Positions 9,562 through 18,928 of a stretch of 33,052 nt of DNA are shown in pieces. A program made the position numbers and the translations under genes. The notes beneath the pieces were generated by a model that saw only the letters and a program-made list of their open reading frames with translations, was not told the DNA's origin and did not search any database. Position 1 is the stretch's first letter. Every line of letters begins with the position of its first letter. Source of the stretch: a bacterium (GTDB lineage: Bacteria; JACRDZ01; JAJRWM01); assembly GCA_024276815.1 (NCBI GenBank), contig JAJRWM010000073.1, positions 1 through 33,052 on the forward strand, read 5' to 3'.

Positions 9562-10326
9562 TTACGAAGCCGCCTGAACCAAATCGCCAATAAGCCGGTC
9601 GATAGCTTGATAGGCGGCGCTTTGCTGATCTATGTCGTAAGTCGGCTGCCCCTTTGAGTCCATCTGATAGACGAGCCGGTCCTCGGGAATCGCCGCGGCT
9701 ATATCAAAATTGACCGATTCAATGTAATCAATCAGTTCAGGCGTCAGTTCACCGTCAGCCCGGTTGATAATCAGCTTCTTTTTCCTTACCGCGATATCCA
9801 TCTCATCCACGAGGTCGGAAATGCGTTTCGCTGTCAGGACGCTTCGCTTAATGGGATTAGCTATGATAAACAGGATATCGATTTTCTGGGTTGTCCGGCG
9901 GCTCAGATGCTCCATTCCGGCTTCGTTGTCAATCACGATAAAAGGATAGGAATCAGTCAGTTTTTCAATGATATCCCTGATTAAATTATTGGCGAAACAG
10001 TAGCAACCAGGGCCTTCGGGGCGGCCCATAACCAGGAGATCGTAACCGGCGGCCTCGATGAGACTGCTTTGGATCTTCATGTCCAGGATTTCCGACTTGC
10101 TCATTGAAGCCGGCAAATCCTTGATGCCGGCCAGGACGTTTTCCCTGACGCTGCCGACGGTCGCGGCGACCTCAAGCCCCAGCACTTCATTCAGGGTAGC
10201 GTTGGCGTCCGCGTCAACAGCCAGAACCGGCTTTTTGCCCCGATTGACCAGCGACTTGATGATCAGGCCGGCGAGGGTTGTTTTGCCAGTTCCCCCTTTT
10301 CCGCTTACCGCTATAGTTAAGCTCAT
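9562..10326 (-). CDS. cooC: CooC/AcsF-type nickel-insertion ATPase for CODH/ACS maturation
   Basis: 254 aa; deviant Walker A GKGGTGKTT, metal-binding GPGCYCFANN, upstream of acsD. Confidence 0.92.
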   Translation of the reverse strand: MSLTIAVSGKGGTGKTTLAGLIIKSLVNRGKKPVLAVDADANATLNEVLGLEVAATVGSVRENVLAGIKDLPASMSKSEILDMKIQSSLIEAAGYDLLVMGRPEGPGCYCFANNLIRDIIEKLTDSYPFIVIDNEAGMEHLSRRTTQKIDILFIIANPIKRSVLTAKRISDLVDEMDIAVRKKKLIINRADGELTPELIDYIESVNFDIAAAIPEDRLVYQMDSKGQPTYDIDQQSAAYQAIDRLIGDLVQAAS

Positions 10327-10476
10327 ATATAACTTTCCTGATCGTAACTATTAATTTCTTAGGGAGAATGAATTAAATCCACGATGGTATGCCGTTAATT
10401 CAAAGACAAATGGTTTTCCCGGGAAGTATCCCACCATTAATTATAACATTCAACCATGTATAGCTAAGGTGAGAAG

Positions 10477-10503
10477 ATTTTATCACGGTTATTTTTTTGT
10501 CAA
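10477..10503 (-). promoter_or_regulatory. Candidate promoter of the acs operon
   Basis: Minus strand TTGACA (10503-10498), 15 bp spacer, TAAAAT (10482-10477); about 150 bp leader before cooC. Confidence 0.35.
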
Positions 10504-10546
10504 GTTTTTTATCCATTGAGAAGTAACGCGTCAGTGAAGCGGGAAA

Positions 10547-12970
10547 TCAGTAGTACTCGCTTTCCCTGAGAGGAGCGTTAATAATTAAATCCCGAAGTTT
10601 TTGTAAATGTTTTTGCCTCAGTTGGGAGATGGTTGTCTTGGTCACTTCCGAGAAGGGCTGCAAGGAGTTGATGACAGAAAGACTGTTTTCCTGAAAAACA
10701 TGCGCCGCCTCGGATTTAAACCGGCCGGTTTTCAACTCGTCCAGAATCTCGAGGCTGTTTTCAACCTGAAAATCCGCCTGGCTGATCTTGATTTCAAACT
10801 GGTAGGGGTTTTCAGGAAAATCGTTTTCAATCCGCTTTAAATATTTAATGGCTAAAGGGATGTCCCCCGATTTTTGCGCTTCCAGAAAAAGAAGGTAAAG
10901 AGCTTCTTCAGCCAGGCCTGTTTTCTTGAATTTATCGGTGAAATTTTTCAGGACGGTTCGGACGCCATACCAGTCCTCGCCTAGAAAATGGCTGAATCCC
11001 AAAGCGAAATTAACCGTTTCGATTAACCGGTGGCCGGGAAAACTGACCATGAATTGATTAAATTCCATGCCGGCTTCGGTGAATTTATTGTTTTTGAAAT
11101 GAATCACCGCGAGACGGTATTGAGCCAGCGGAGCGATTGGCGTATCCGGGTAAACAACCGGAATGTTCCGATAATACCTGGCGGCTTCGAAATAATTGCC
11201 CAGTTCATAATGAATATTGGCGAGCAGGAAACAAGCTCTTTCACTTTCATTGGCGTTGGGGAACCGGGTGACGAGTTTTTCCAGGGTCAGCACGGCGTCG
11301 ATGTTGTCTTTGGTCAGATAATAACAATAGCCCAGCTTGTATAAGACTTCAGGAAAAACGAATTCTTTTTGCTCTTTGCTCTTCAGGGACAACTTGAAAT
11401 TCCTGATAGCTTCCTGGTAGAGTTTTTTCTGATAAAAAATCTGGCCCCGCCAGTAATAGGACAGCGAGGTTTCAATATAATCAGGATAGCGCTCGATAAT
11501 ATCGTTCAGCAACCGGAGCGCGCTCTCGGTATCCCCGGCTAAAAAACTGGTTTGCGCCAGATAATTTGACAGGCGGATCTTCATCTTTTCATCCGGCGAC
11601 TCCGCTAAAAGTTTCTGGTAAATTTGCCGGGCTTTCCGCCAGTTGTTTTTGTGGCGGTATATGGAGGCTTGTCCCAGATAGGCTTTGTAAACCAGTTTGT
11701 CGCCGGGAGGAAGTTTCTGTATCGCTAACAGGTAGTATTGCAGCGCGGCGTTATCGTTGCCCATTTTCAGGTTGCTTTCAGCCAGCATGAAGTATGAATC
11801 AATCGCGAAATCAAGGTCGTTTAATTGCTGAACGCTTTTCAGGTAATTTTCGCTGGCCAGGCTGAAAAATGGTTTCCAGTTCACCCCGGCCGGTTCATTA
11901 TGTTGATCGGAAGCCTGGCTTATAATGTTGATGTATGACGCGATCGCGGTAGGATAATCTCCGTCCTTCTGGGCGTTTTGGCCAATGATAAAATAGGCGT
12001 TGGGAGTGAACTTGCTGTCCGGGTAGGCGTTTATCAGTTTTTTCAGAACCTTCACCGCCGTACGCGGCTGGTTGATTTCCCGGTAAATCCGGGCCAGATT
12101 GAATAACGACTCCGCCCTCTGTTCGCTGGCGGGATAGTCGTCTATCAGTTGCCGGTACTTTTGTATGGCCAACAGGTTCAGGGACTGTTCTTTGGCAATC
12201 TGCGCCTTGAGAAAGATACTTTTCGGGGCGTAAGGGGATTCCGGATAATTGATCACTATCTGGTCAAGATAATCAAAGGTCTCCTCCCGGTTGTCCGCGG
12301 TCACTCCCTCCCGGTAGCTTGCCCAGCCCAAACCGTAATAGGCCGCCGCCGCGCTTTCCGAGCTATCAAGTTTCAATAAGCGCTTGAGGGTTTTTCGCGC
12401 CTGGGGGAACGCTCCAATCTCCAGCCAGGCCTTGGCCAGAATCGACAGGGAATCTTTGGCCAGAAAGTGGCGGGGATATTTCTTGACCAGACGGTTAATC
12501 ACCAGTTCGGCCTCGTTCAGTTTCTTCTGGGCGATCAGGGTCTGACTTTCCAGGTAGATCGCTTCCACCGCTTGATAGGTGGTGGGGAAATCGGAATATA
12601 GTTTTTGAAAGACGGCCACGGCGTTGGGATATTGTTTCAGCTGGTAATAAGTTTTACCCAGGGCCAACAGAACGTCGCTTATCTTGCCATGACCATAATA
12701 ACTGCTGATAAAGGTCTGATAATACTCAAGCGCCAGAAGATAATTCTTCTGTTCTTCGTATATCCGTCCTAAATAAAAAACCGCCTCCGGGAGATTGCGG
12801 TTATCCTGGTCGGCCTGTTTGATGAAAACTTTAAACAAATTGATTGATTGGGAATAATTTTTATTGTTGTAGGACTCCAGGGCATTTTGATACACTTGGT
12901 CAAGGTTTTGGCCCCAAATATTTGTCATGAGGGAAATAAATAATAATATGGTAACCAGCGACCAGCGCAT
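10547..12970 (-). CDS. Large secreted/periplasmic TPR protein
   Basis: 807 aa; signal-peptide-like MRWSLVTILLFISLMTNIWGQ then many TPRs. Confidence 0.9.
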   Translation of the reverse strand: MRWSLVTILLFISLMTNIWGQNLDQVYQNALESYNNKNYSQSINLFKVFIKQADQDNRNLPEAVFYLGRIYEEQKNYLLALEYYQTFISSYYGHGKISDVLLALGKTYYQLKQYPNAVAVFQKLYSDFPTTYQAVEAIYLESQTLIAQKKLNEAELVINRLVKKYPRHFLAKDSLSILAKAWLEIGAFPQARKTLKRLLKLDSSESAAAAYYGLGWASYREGVTADNREETFDYLDQIVINYPESPYAPKSIFLKAQIAKEQSLNLLAIQKYRQLIDDYPASEQRAESLFNLARIYREINQPRTAVKVLKKLINAYPDSKFTPNAYFIIGQNAQKDGDYPTAIASYINIISQASDQHNEPAGVNWKPFFSLASENYLKSVQQLNDLDFAIDSYFMLAESNLKMGNDNAALQYYLLAIQKLPPGDKLVYKAYLGQASIYRHKNNWRKARQIYQKLLAESPDEKMKIRLSNYLAQTSFLAGDTESALRLLNDIIERYPDYIETSLSYYWRGQIFYQKKLYQEAIRNFKLSLKSKEQKEFVFPEVLYKLGYCYYLTKDNIDAVLTLEKLVTRFPNANESERACFLLANIHYELGNYFEAARYYRNIPVVYPDTPIAPLAQYRLAVIHFKNNKFTEAGMEFNQFMVSFPGHRLIETVNFALGFSHFLGEDWYGVRTVLKNFTDKFKKTGLAEEALYLLFLEAQKSGDIPLAIKYLKRIENDFPENPYQFEIKISQADFQVENSLEILDELKTGRFKSEAAHVFQENSLSVINSLQPFSEVTKTTISQLRQKHLQKLRDLIINAPLRESEYY

Positions 12971-14090
12971 GGAAGCTCCCGTTTATGATCCGTCGGTAAG
13001 ATTAAGCGCTTTTGAAGCCAAGATAGAACAAACGCTGCTCCTGATCGACATTCCCTTGCTCATACTCAACCTCAAAGAGAGAAACCCCAACTATATAATG
13101 TATACCACTATTGAGGACCACGCTTCGCCAGCGGCCTTGATAATTAATCCGGACGGCGGCACTAGTCTTATCGTCAACAATATGGAACTGGATCTGGTCC
13201 GGCATTATTCTCAAAACTGCACCATCCGATTATACGGTGGAATGGCTGAATTTTACAAGCGTTTACATGAGGCTTTACCGGCGGGCGAGAAAATCTATGG
13301 CGAGATTTCGGAAAACCTTTCTGACCTGGACCTTTTGCCGCGGCACATTTATTCAAAGTTAACGGATAATTACGTCATCGAATCAGCTCGTGATATTCTG
13401 GTAGAACTGCGTTCAGTGAAAACGGAGCAGGAACTGCGATTTATTAATGTCGCCGTTCAGGAAACCCTGGATATTTTTGAACAAATCAGACCGCTGCTGG
13501 TCGCCGGGACGCCGGAAGCCGTTATCGCCCACGAAATAATGACCACGATAATCAGGCAGTACGCCAATATATCGTTTAAACCGATAGTTTCCAGCGGGCC
13601 GAGAGTGATCAACCCGCATCCGGTGCGGCACACCGGCCGGGAGTTAAAAAACGGCGACTGGCTGATCATCGATTTTGGCTTGAGCATCAACGGCTACACT
13701 TCAGACCTGACGCGCACCTATTTGATTGGCGGCGACTTCCGGGAGCATCCGTTTTATCAGACCTATGAAGAAATGTATCAGTTGTTGATTACCGAGGATC
13801 TAACTCAACTGACACCACGGACGCTGGCGTTGAAATTGCGTGAAATCGTAAACGGGAAAAACCTGGCCGGGTTTGAGAAGCACGGGTATGGTCATGGGCT
13901 GGGGGTGGAAATCCATGATATTTCCCCCAGCATCTCAACCTGCAAAAGTTTGCTCTCTGAAAAACCTTTGCGTGACAACATGGTTTTTACTTTTGAGCCG
14001 GGATTTTATGATGATGAGACTCTGACCGGCTTTAGAATAGAGAACGATTTTTTGATTGAAAAGGGAAAAGCGGTCAGGCTGGGGAAATGA
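12969..14090 (+). CDS. M24-family metallopeptidase (Xaa-Pro aminopeptidase-like)
   Basis: Likely start ATG 12969 (ORF frame open from 12927). All five M24 metal ligands visible: IIDFGL, YTSDLTRT, GHGLGVEIHD, FTFEPG, FRIENDFLI. Confidence 0.9.
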   Translation: MEAPVYDPSVRLSAFEAKIEQTLLLIDIPLLILNLKERNPNYIMYTTIEDHASPAALIINPDGGTSLIVNNMELDLVRHYSQNCTIRLYGGMAEFYKRLHEALPAGEKIYGEISENLSDLDLLPRHIYSKLTDNYVIESARDILVELRSVKTEQELRFINVAVQETLDIFEQIRPLLVAGTPEAVIAHEIMTTIIRQYANISFKPIVSSGPRVINPHPVRHTGRELKNGDWLIIDFGLSINGYTSDLTRTYLIGGDFREHPFYQTYEEMYQLLITEDLTQLTPRTLALKLREIVNGKNLAGFEKHGYGHGLGVEIHDISPSISTCKSLLSEKPLRDNMVFTFEPGFYDDETLTGFRIENDFLIEKGKAVRLGK

Positions 14091-14152
14091 CCATGTAGTC
14101 GATGTTGTTGTTAACATCACGAATACTCATGCGGGGATGAATGGCTTGTTTC

Positions 14153-15211
14153 TTATAACTTTCGGTATCTGGTTGTTCGGCCCTCTCCCAACCGTTCAAT
14201 CCTCTTTAAGCGCAGAAGCTTAGTCAATGCCTGGTTGACCGTAGGCCGGGCGGTTTTCGTTCGTTTCGCTATTTCGCCTGGGGAAGCCTCGCTAACCGAT
14301 TGTAAATAACGCCACACTGTCAGTTGCTTGGGCGAGAGAATCTTCTCGATGTTTTCCTGTGACAGCAGTTCCACCGCCAGCGCTGACTGCTTAAGAAAAA
14401 TTGTTAAGAAGAAGTCCAGCCAGGGAGCGATGTCTTCCTGGTCATTCCGAAGTTTTTTCTGGCTTTTACGTAAAGCCCTGTAATAATCAGATTTATTATC
14501 CTCCACCAGTTTTTCGTGAGACACGTAAGGCATATACAAGTAACCCTCTTTAAGCAGGAGCAGGTTAGTAAGGATGCGGGACAGGCGGCCGTTACCATCC
14601 AGGAAAGGGTGGATTTTCAGAAACTCAAGGAGAAAATTACCCACAATTAACAGCGGATGATGTTTCTTTTCCTCAAGCGCTTTTTGTGTCCACCCAACCA
14701 GTTCCCGCGTTTCTTTGGGGGTGAGAAAGATTGGCGTTGTGTCAAGCAGGACGCCGATAGATTTACCGGTTTTGTCTATCATCTCAATTCTATTCTCAGT
14801 TTTTTTATAATCACCCAGATGTCCCTGATCTTTTTCAGCGTACTTCAAAAGCTCTTTATGGAAATGTTTGATGGTGTTCTCGGAAAACTTTATAGACTCC
14901 CAGGAATTAAACACGTTTTCCAATAGCTCAAAATAGCCCTTAACTTCCTGCCTGTCACGATTGGTAAACTTCTGAATATCAATGCCCAGCATTAATTTTT
15001 CAACGTCGTCATCAGACAAACGGGCACCCTCGATACGGGTGGAAGCGCCTGTGGAAGTGACCAGGACGGATCTTTTCAGGCGGCCTAAAAGCTGGGGATT
15101 TAACCTGGCCCCGGCGACCCACTGACCTTTTAACTCATCGATCTTGATGATCTTTGACCAAATCTCGCTGGGAATGAGTTTTAGCCGGTTATCAAGGCTA
15201 TTATTTTTCAC
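14153..15211 (-). CDS. Fic family protein with C-terminal winged-helix domain
   Basis: 352 aa; Fic motif IHPFLDGNGRLSRILTNLLL; C-terminal wHTH (LTVWRYLQSVSEASPGEIAKRTKTARPTVNQALTKLLRLKRIERLG). GTG start. Confidence 0.92.
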   Translation of the reverse strand: MKNNSLDNRLKLIPSEIWSKIIKIDELKGQWVAGARLNPQLLGRLKRSVLVTSTGASTRIEGARLSDDDVEKLMLGIDIQKFTNRDRQEVKGYFELLENVFNSWESIKFSENTIKHFHKELLKYAEKDQGHLGDYKKTENRIEMIDKTGKSIGVLLDTTPIFLTPKETRELVGWTQKALEEKKHHPLLIVGNFLLEFLKIHPFLDGNGRLSRILTNLLLLKEGYLYMPYVSHEKLVEDNKSDYYRALRKSQKKLRNDQEDIAPWLDFFLTIFLKQSALAVELLSQENIEKILSPKQLTVWRYLQSVSEASPGEIAKRTKTARPTVNQALTKLLRLKRIERLGEGRTTRYRKL

Positions 15212-15230
15212 TATATATTCCTCTGCATAT

Positions 15231-15260
15231 TAACTATATTAGATTATATTAGATTATATT
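15231..15260. repeat. Three 10-bp tandem repeats (AGATTATATT-type) in the fic promoter
   Basis: taACTATATT / AGATTATATT / AGATTATATT at 15231-15240, 15241-15250, 15251-15260. Confidence 0.8.
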
Positions 15261-15271
15261 AGGAAAGTCAA
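15243..15271 (-). promoter_or_regulatory. Promoter of the fic gene overlapping tandem repeats
   Basis: Minus strand TTGACT (15271-15266), 17 bp spacer, TATAAT (15248-15243). Confidence 0.65.
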
Positions 15272-15389
15272 CCCGTCTTGTGACCTCCCAGGGTCATTTA
15301 AAACTTCAACCTAAGTAACTACAGTTCTTAGATAAGGTTGATTTTCTTATTGATGATTTTTAGTTGGCTTGTAAGGCCGAAGGCCAACT

Positions 15390-15494
15390 AAAGTTTTTTG
15401 GGGAAGGTGTCGGAAAGAAGCATGCTGCTTCACCCAATGCGCCTTCGGCGTAAAAAGGGGTTTCCAAGGTTCTTGTTTTGCCTTACATAATGTC
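15390..15494. repeat. Dispersed ~100-bp intergenic repeat, copy A
   Basis: aaagttttttggggaaggtgtcggaaagaagcatgctgcttcacccaatgcgccttcggcg...ccaaggttctt; closely matches 24069-24166; internal GAAGCA/TGCTTC palindrome. Confidence 0.75.
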
Positions 15495-15504
15495 TTGTTT
15501 TGTC

Positions 15505-16380
15505 CTAATATTCTTCCAGGGCGCGTCTCGCCTCAAGATGATCGGGGTCCAGCTTGATGGTTTGCTTCCATTCCTTATGTGCCCGGCGGTGTTCTTCCAG
15601 TTTATAATAAGCCAGCCCCAAACCAAAATGATAATTGGCGTGGCCAGGATCCAGTTCCACCGCTTTTAAATAATGAACTTTGGCGTCGGAAAAGCGGCCG
15701 ACATTGAAATAGAGCACCCCAAGATTAAAATAAGCTGAAGAATAGTTGGGATTCAGCTTGACGGCTTTGAGGTACTCCGCCAGAGCCTTGGAGTAATCTT
15801 TTCTCTGGTAGTAAGCATAACCTAATCCATTATGAGCTTCCGCGCTGTTCGGGTTTTTGCTCAAGACCAGGGAAAAACTGGCGATATCATAGAAAACCCT
15901 GACATCGCGGTTTTGAGGATTTTTGGTCAAGACGGTTTTAAACTCGTTAATCGCCCGGGCGTAATGCTTGCTGTTTAAATAAGCCTGTCCCAAGACAATA
16001 TGCGCTTCCTCAAAATAGTCAGTCTTCTGGCTGACGGCTTTGAGATAATGGGGCACCACCAGGTTATGATCGCCTAACTGCGATGATATATAGCCAATCT
16101 GAAAATGCGCCTTCGCTTCATTGGGATACTGTTTAACAATCCCCTGATAAAGATCGCGGGCCTCTTTCAGCCGGCTCTCCTCGACCATCTGATCCGCCTG
16201 CTGGTATAACTGGGTGGGCGATAACGAAGCGGTTGAGGAAGGCTCCTGTTCCTGAGCGGTTTCCGGCGCAAGGTTGCTTTTCGATGGTACGGAAGCCGTG
16301 GGAGGAGGTCCGTAGATCTTGGTTTGGGCCATGTATTTCTGCTGGGCCAGCCGATGAATACCGCTGACGCCATTGGGCAT
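15505..16380 (-). CDS. TPR repeat protein
   Basis: 291 aa; canonical TPRs (SSAYFNLGVLYFNVGRFSDAKVHYLKAVELDPGHANYHFGLGLAYYKL). Confidence 0.88.
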   Translation of the reverse strand: MPNGVSGIHRLAQQKYMAQTKIYGPPPTASVPSKSNLAPETAQEQEPSSTASLSPTQLYQQADQMVEESRLKEARDLYQGIVKQYPNEAKAHFQIGYISSQLGDHNLVVPHYLKAVSQKTDYFEEAHIVLGQAYLNSKHYARAINEFKTVLTKNPQNRDVRVFYDIASFSLVLSKNPNSAEAHNGLGYAYYQRKDYSKALAEYLKAVKLNPNYSSAYFNLGVLYFNVGRFSDAKVHYLKAVELDPGHANYHFGLGLAYYKLEEHRRAHKEWKQTIKLDPDHLEARRALEEY

Positions 16381-16410
16381 TGTTGCCGGTTGGGCCGGCT
16401 CATCTTTCCT

Positions 16411-17259
16411 TTATTCAACCGGAGGCCTTATCTCACCCTTGAACACCTTGCCTAAATGTTCCAGGTCCTGGGCTAACTCAGCGCCGCTCTGATAGCGGTC
16501 ATCAGCTTTTTTCTCCAGGCACCGCAAAATGACCCGTTCCGTCTCCTCCGTCAGTTCCGGATTGATGGACCTGGGTTTGGGCGGTATGGTATAAATATGG
16601 TCATGCAGCATGGCGTGATCGCTCTTGACCTTGAAGGGGGCGCAACCGGTAAATATTTCATAGAGGATTATCCCCAGCGAGTAAATATCGCTGCGACCGT
16701 CAATCTGTTCTCCGCGCGCCTGCTCCGGAGACATGTACTTGGGAGTGCCGATCTTGGTCCCGGCGGAAGTCAGGATTGTCGAATCGGTCAAGTGAGCGAT
16801 ACCAAAATCAGTAACTTTTATTTTCAGTTCGCTGGTCATAAGGATGTTGGCCGGCTTGATGTCCCGATGGATAATACCCTTGCTGTGAGCGTAATCTAAA
16901 GCCCGGGCGATTTGTCCCCCGATGTCCGCCGCGATAGCCGGCTCGATGACCTTGTTGCGCTCAAAATAATAATGGGCCAGGTTGGTTTCGCTGACATATT
17001 CCATGGCGAAATAGTGCACGTCGTCTACCTGGCCGACATCGAAGATTTGCACGATACTGGGATGGTTTAAGCGGGCGACCGCCAGAGCCTCACGATGGAA
17101 ACGCTTAACGAACTGCTCGTTGAAACTAAGCTGGGGAGGGAGGATTTTGATGGCGACTTCACGCTTGAGGTTGGTTTGTTCGGCCTTATAGACGATCGCC
17201 ATGCCGCCTTCGCCGATTTTCTCCAGTAATAAATAATTGCCGAGCTGCTTGCCGATCAT
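16411..17259 (-). CDS. Soluble Hanks-type Ser/Thr protein kinase
   Basis: 282 aa; [46 protein letters not shown]; no transmembrane/PASTA region. Confidence 0.95.
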   Translation of the reverse strand: MIGKQLGNYLLLEKIGEGGMAIVYKAEQTNLKREVAIKILPPQLSFNEQFVKRFHREALAVARLNHPSIVQIFDVGQVDDVHYFAMEYVSETNLAHYYFERNKVIEPAIAADIGGQIARALDYAHSKGIIHRDIKPANILMTSELKIKVTDFGIAHLTDSTILTSAGTKIGTPKYMSPEQARGEQIDGRSDIYSLGIILYEIFTGCAPFKVKSDHAMLHDHIYTIPPKPRSINPELTEETERVILRCLEKKADDRYQSGAELAQDLEHLGKVFKGEIRPPVE

Positions 17260-17418
17260 ATTTTGTCTGTTGACTCTCGATTATTCCGCGCCAGTCACCG
17301 GAACTCAAAGGTTTGAATTTTTCCTATAATCTACCATAAATCATGGCAAAGATAAACCGCTAAATGGATAAAGTCTCCCTGGTGGCTCCAATACCCTGGG
17401 GTTTGTAAAAACAGAGAG

Positions 17419-18264
17419 CTAGTCTTCCTCTAAAGCATTTAGCAAATCCTGGTGGGTTGATGTCGAGATCGCTGACGAAGCGATTTTATCGACCTGACAA
17501 ACGATAACCGTGACATCATCCTGACGTTTTAATCGGCGGGTCAGACTGTCAAACGCGAAACAGGTTTTTTGCGGATGAGTCTGGTACTCTTTGGTCGCTT
17601 TGAGAATTTTGGTCAGTTCGTCATCAGAGACCAGCTTGGTAAGTCCGTCCGTGCAGAGCAAAAACATATCCCCGGGCTCGAACACTACTTTCATGGTGTC
17701 GACTTCGACTTCTTCCGCCACTCCCAGAGCCCGGGTTAAAACATTGGCTTTCGGATGGCTGGCGGCTTCCTGGGGGGAAATTTTATTGGCCGACAAAAGT
17801 TTGCCGGCGATAGTGTGGTCCTTGGTTAATAATTCCAGGCGGTCGTCTTCGTTGTGGAAAAGGTAGGCCCGGCTGTGACCGACATGAGCTATATAGGCAT
17901 AATTATTGACAATAAAAGCGGTTGTGATGGTGGTGCCCATACCTTTTAAGGCCGGCGACCGGGACGATTTTTCATAAATAGAGGCGTTAGCCTGCTGGAT
18001 GGCGCCCTTGAGCACTTTTTCGATACTTAGGACTTGTTTTTCCTGGTCCAGGCGCAAGAGGGTCTCCAGCACGACGCCGGTCGTGGTTGAGACAACCATC
18101 TGGCTGGCCAGGTCGCCGGCCTGATGACCGCCCATACCGTCCGCGACGATATAAAGATTGAAAACCAGTAAATCCTCATTCTTATTAAAAGCGAACTCCA
18201 CCGCGACCGAACAATCTTCGTTGGTTTTTCCTTTTCCAGCTCCTGAGACTCTTCCGACCTTCAT
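17419..18264 (-). CDS. PP2C-family protein phosphatase
   Basis: Motifs NEDC, VADGMGGHQAGDLAS, GTTITTAFI, LLCTDGLTKLVSDDEL, RQDDVTVIV; likely start MKVGRVSGAGKG (ORF frame from 18285). Confidence 0.95.
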   Translation of the reverse strand: MKVGRVSGAGKGKTNEDCSVAVEFAFNKNEDLLVFNLYIVADGMGGHQAGDLASQMVVSTTTGVVLETLLRLDQEKQVLSIEKVLKGAIQQANASIYEKSSRSPALKGMGTTITTAFIVNNYAYIAHVGHSRAYLFHNEDDRLELLTKDHTIAGKLLSANKISPQEAASHPKANVLTRALGVAEEVEVDTMKVVFEPGDMFLLCTDGLTKLVSDDELTKILKATKEYQTHPQKTCFAFDSLTRRLKRQDDVTVIVCQVDKIASSAISTSTHQDLLNALEED

Positions 18265-18310
18265 AAGTCTTCCTCCCGAAAACACCTCAAATAGTTAGAG
18301 AATTAAAAGT

Positions 18311-18505
18311 TTAGGTTGTTTTTTCGATAATAACTTTATGCTTCAATAAATTAATGGCGACGATCCTGGCTGAGACAGTCTGCTGCCGGCCAAAGATATC
18401 AACCAGGAATAAACGGTTTTCAGCCTCCGGAGTAATCTCGGCGACTGATTCCAGGAATATCTCTTCGCTGTCGCCTTTTTTTAGATAGATATTCGCTTCA
18501 CACAT
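18311..18505 (-). CDS. CooT-like small nickel-binding protein
   Basis: 64 aa MCEANIYLKKGDSEEIFLESVAEITPEAENRLFLVDIFGRQQTVSARIVAINLLKHKVIIEKTT; conserved Cys2 and CooT-like length and pattern. Confidence 0.75.
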   Translation of the reverse strand: MCEANIYLKKGDSEEIFLESVAEITPEAENRLFLVDIFGRQQTVSARIVAINLLKHKVIIEKTT

Positions 18506-18508
18506 GAA

Positions 18509-18928
18509 TTATCCTCCCGGGTAAAGTTTCTTTACCAAAGCTGTCAAATCCTCAAAGAGATGAGGCAGGGGTTTCTTTTCCGACGAAACGACCTCAACGC
18601 CGCTACGATTAATCGGCAGAAGTATCTTTCTCGCCTCCGAGCGCCCGATGGCCGCTGTTATCGGAGCCGTAATCTCTCCCATCAAGGAGTCGGCCACCAA
18701 GATATCCAGCGTTCCGATAATTAAATCAGCTTTCGCGACTGTGCGGATGACCGCGTTTTCCCCTGACGCTCCCTGGGTGGCCTTGGCTTTCATCATTTTG
18801 GAAGTGGCGACCGCGTTTGTGCCCAGCGCGTAAATTATCGTACCCTCAGGGAACAAAGGCCTGATATGGTTAATAATTTCGCAACCTATACCGCCTCCCT
18901 GCCCGTCAAGAACCGCAATTTTCATCAT
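18509..18928 (-). CDS. DUF3842 family protein
   Basis: 139 aa; IAVLDGQGGGIGCEIINHI...ALGTNAVATSKMMKAKATQGASGENAVI pattern typical of DUF3842. Confidence 0.8.
   Translation of the reverse strand: MMKIAVLDGQGGGIGCEIINHIRPLFPEGTIIYALGTNAVATSKMMKAKATQGASGENAVIRTVAKADLIIGTLDILVADSLMGEITAPITAAIGRSEARKILLPINRSGVEVVSSEKKPLPHLFEDLTALVKKLYPGG

Noticed and set aside
14153-15211. Fic as part of a Fic-antitoxin (Doc/Phd-type) toxin module
   Set aside because: No adjacent small antitoxin gene; the length and C-terminal winged-helix fit a stand-alone Fic AMP-transferase class.
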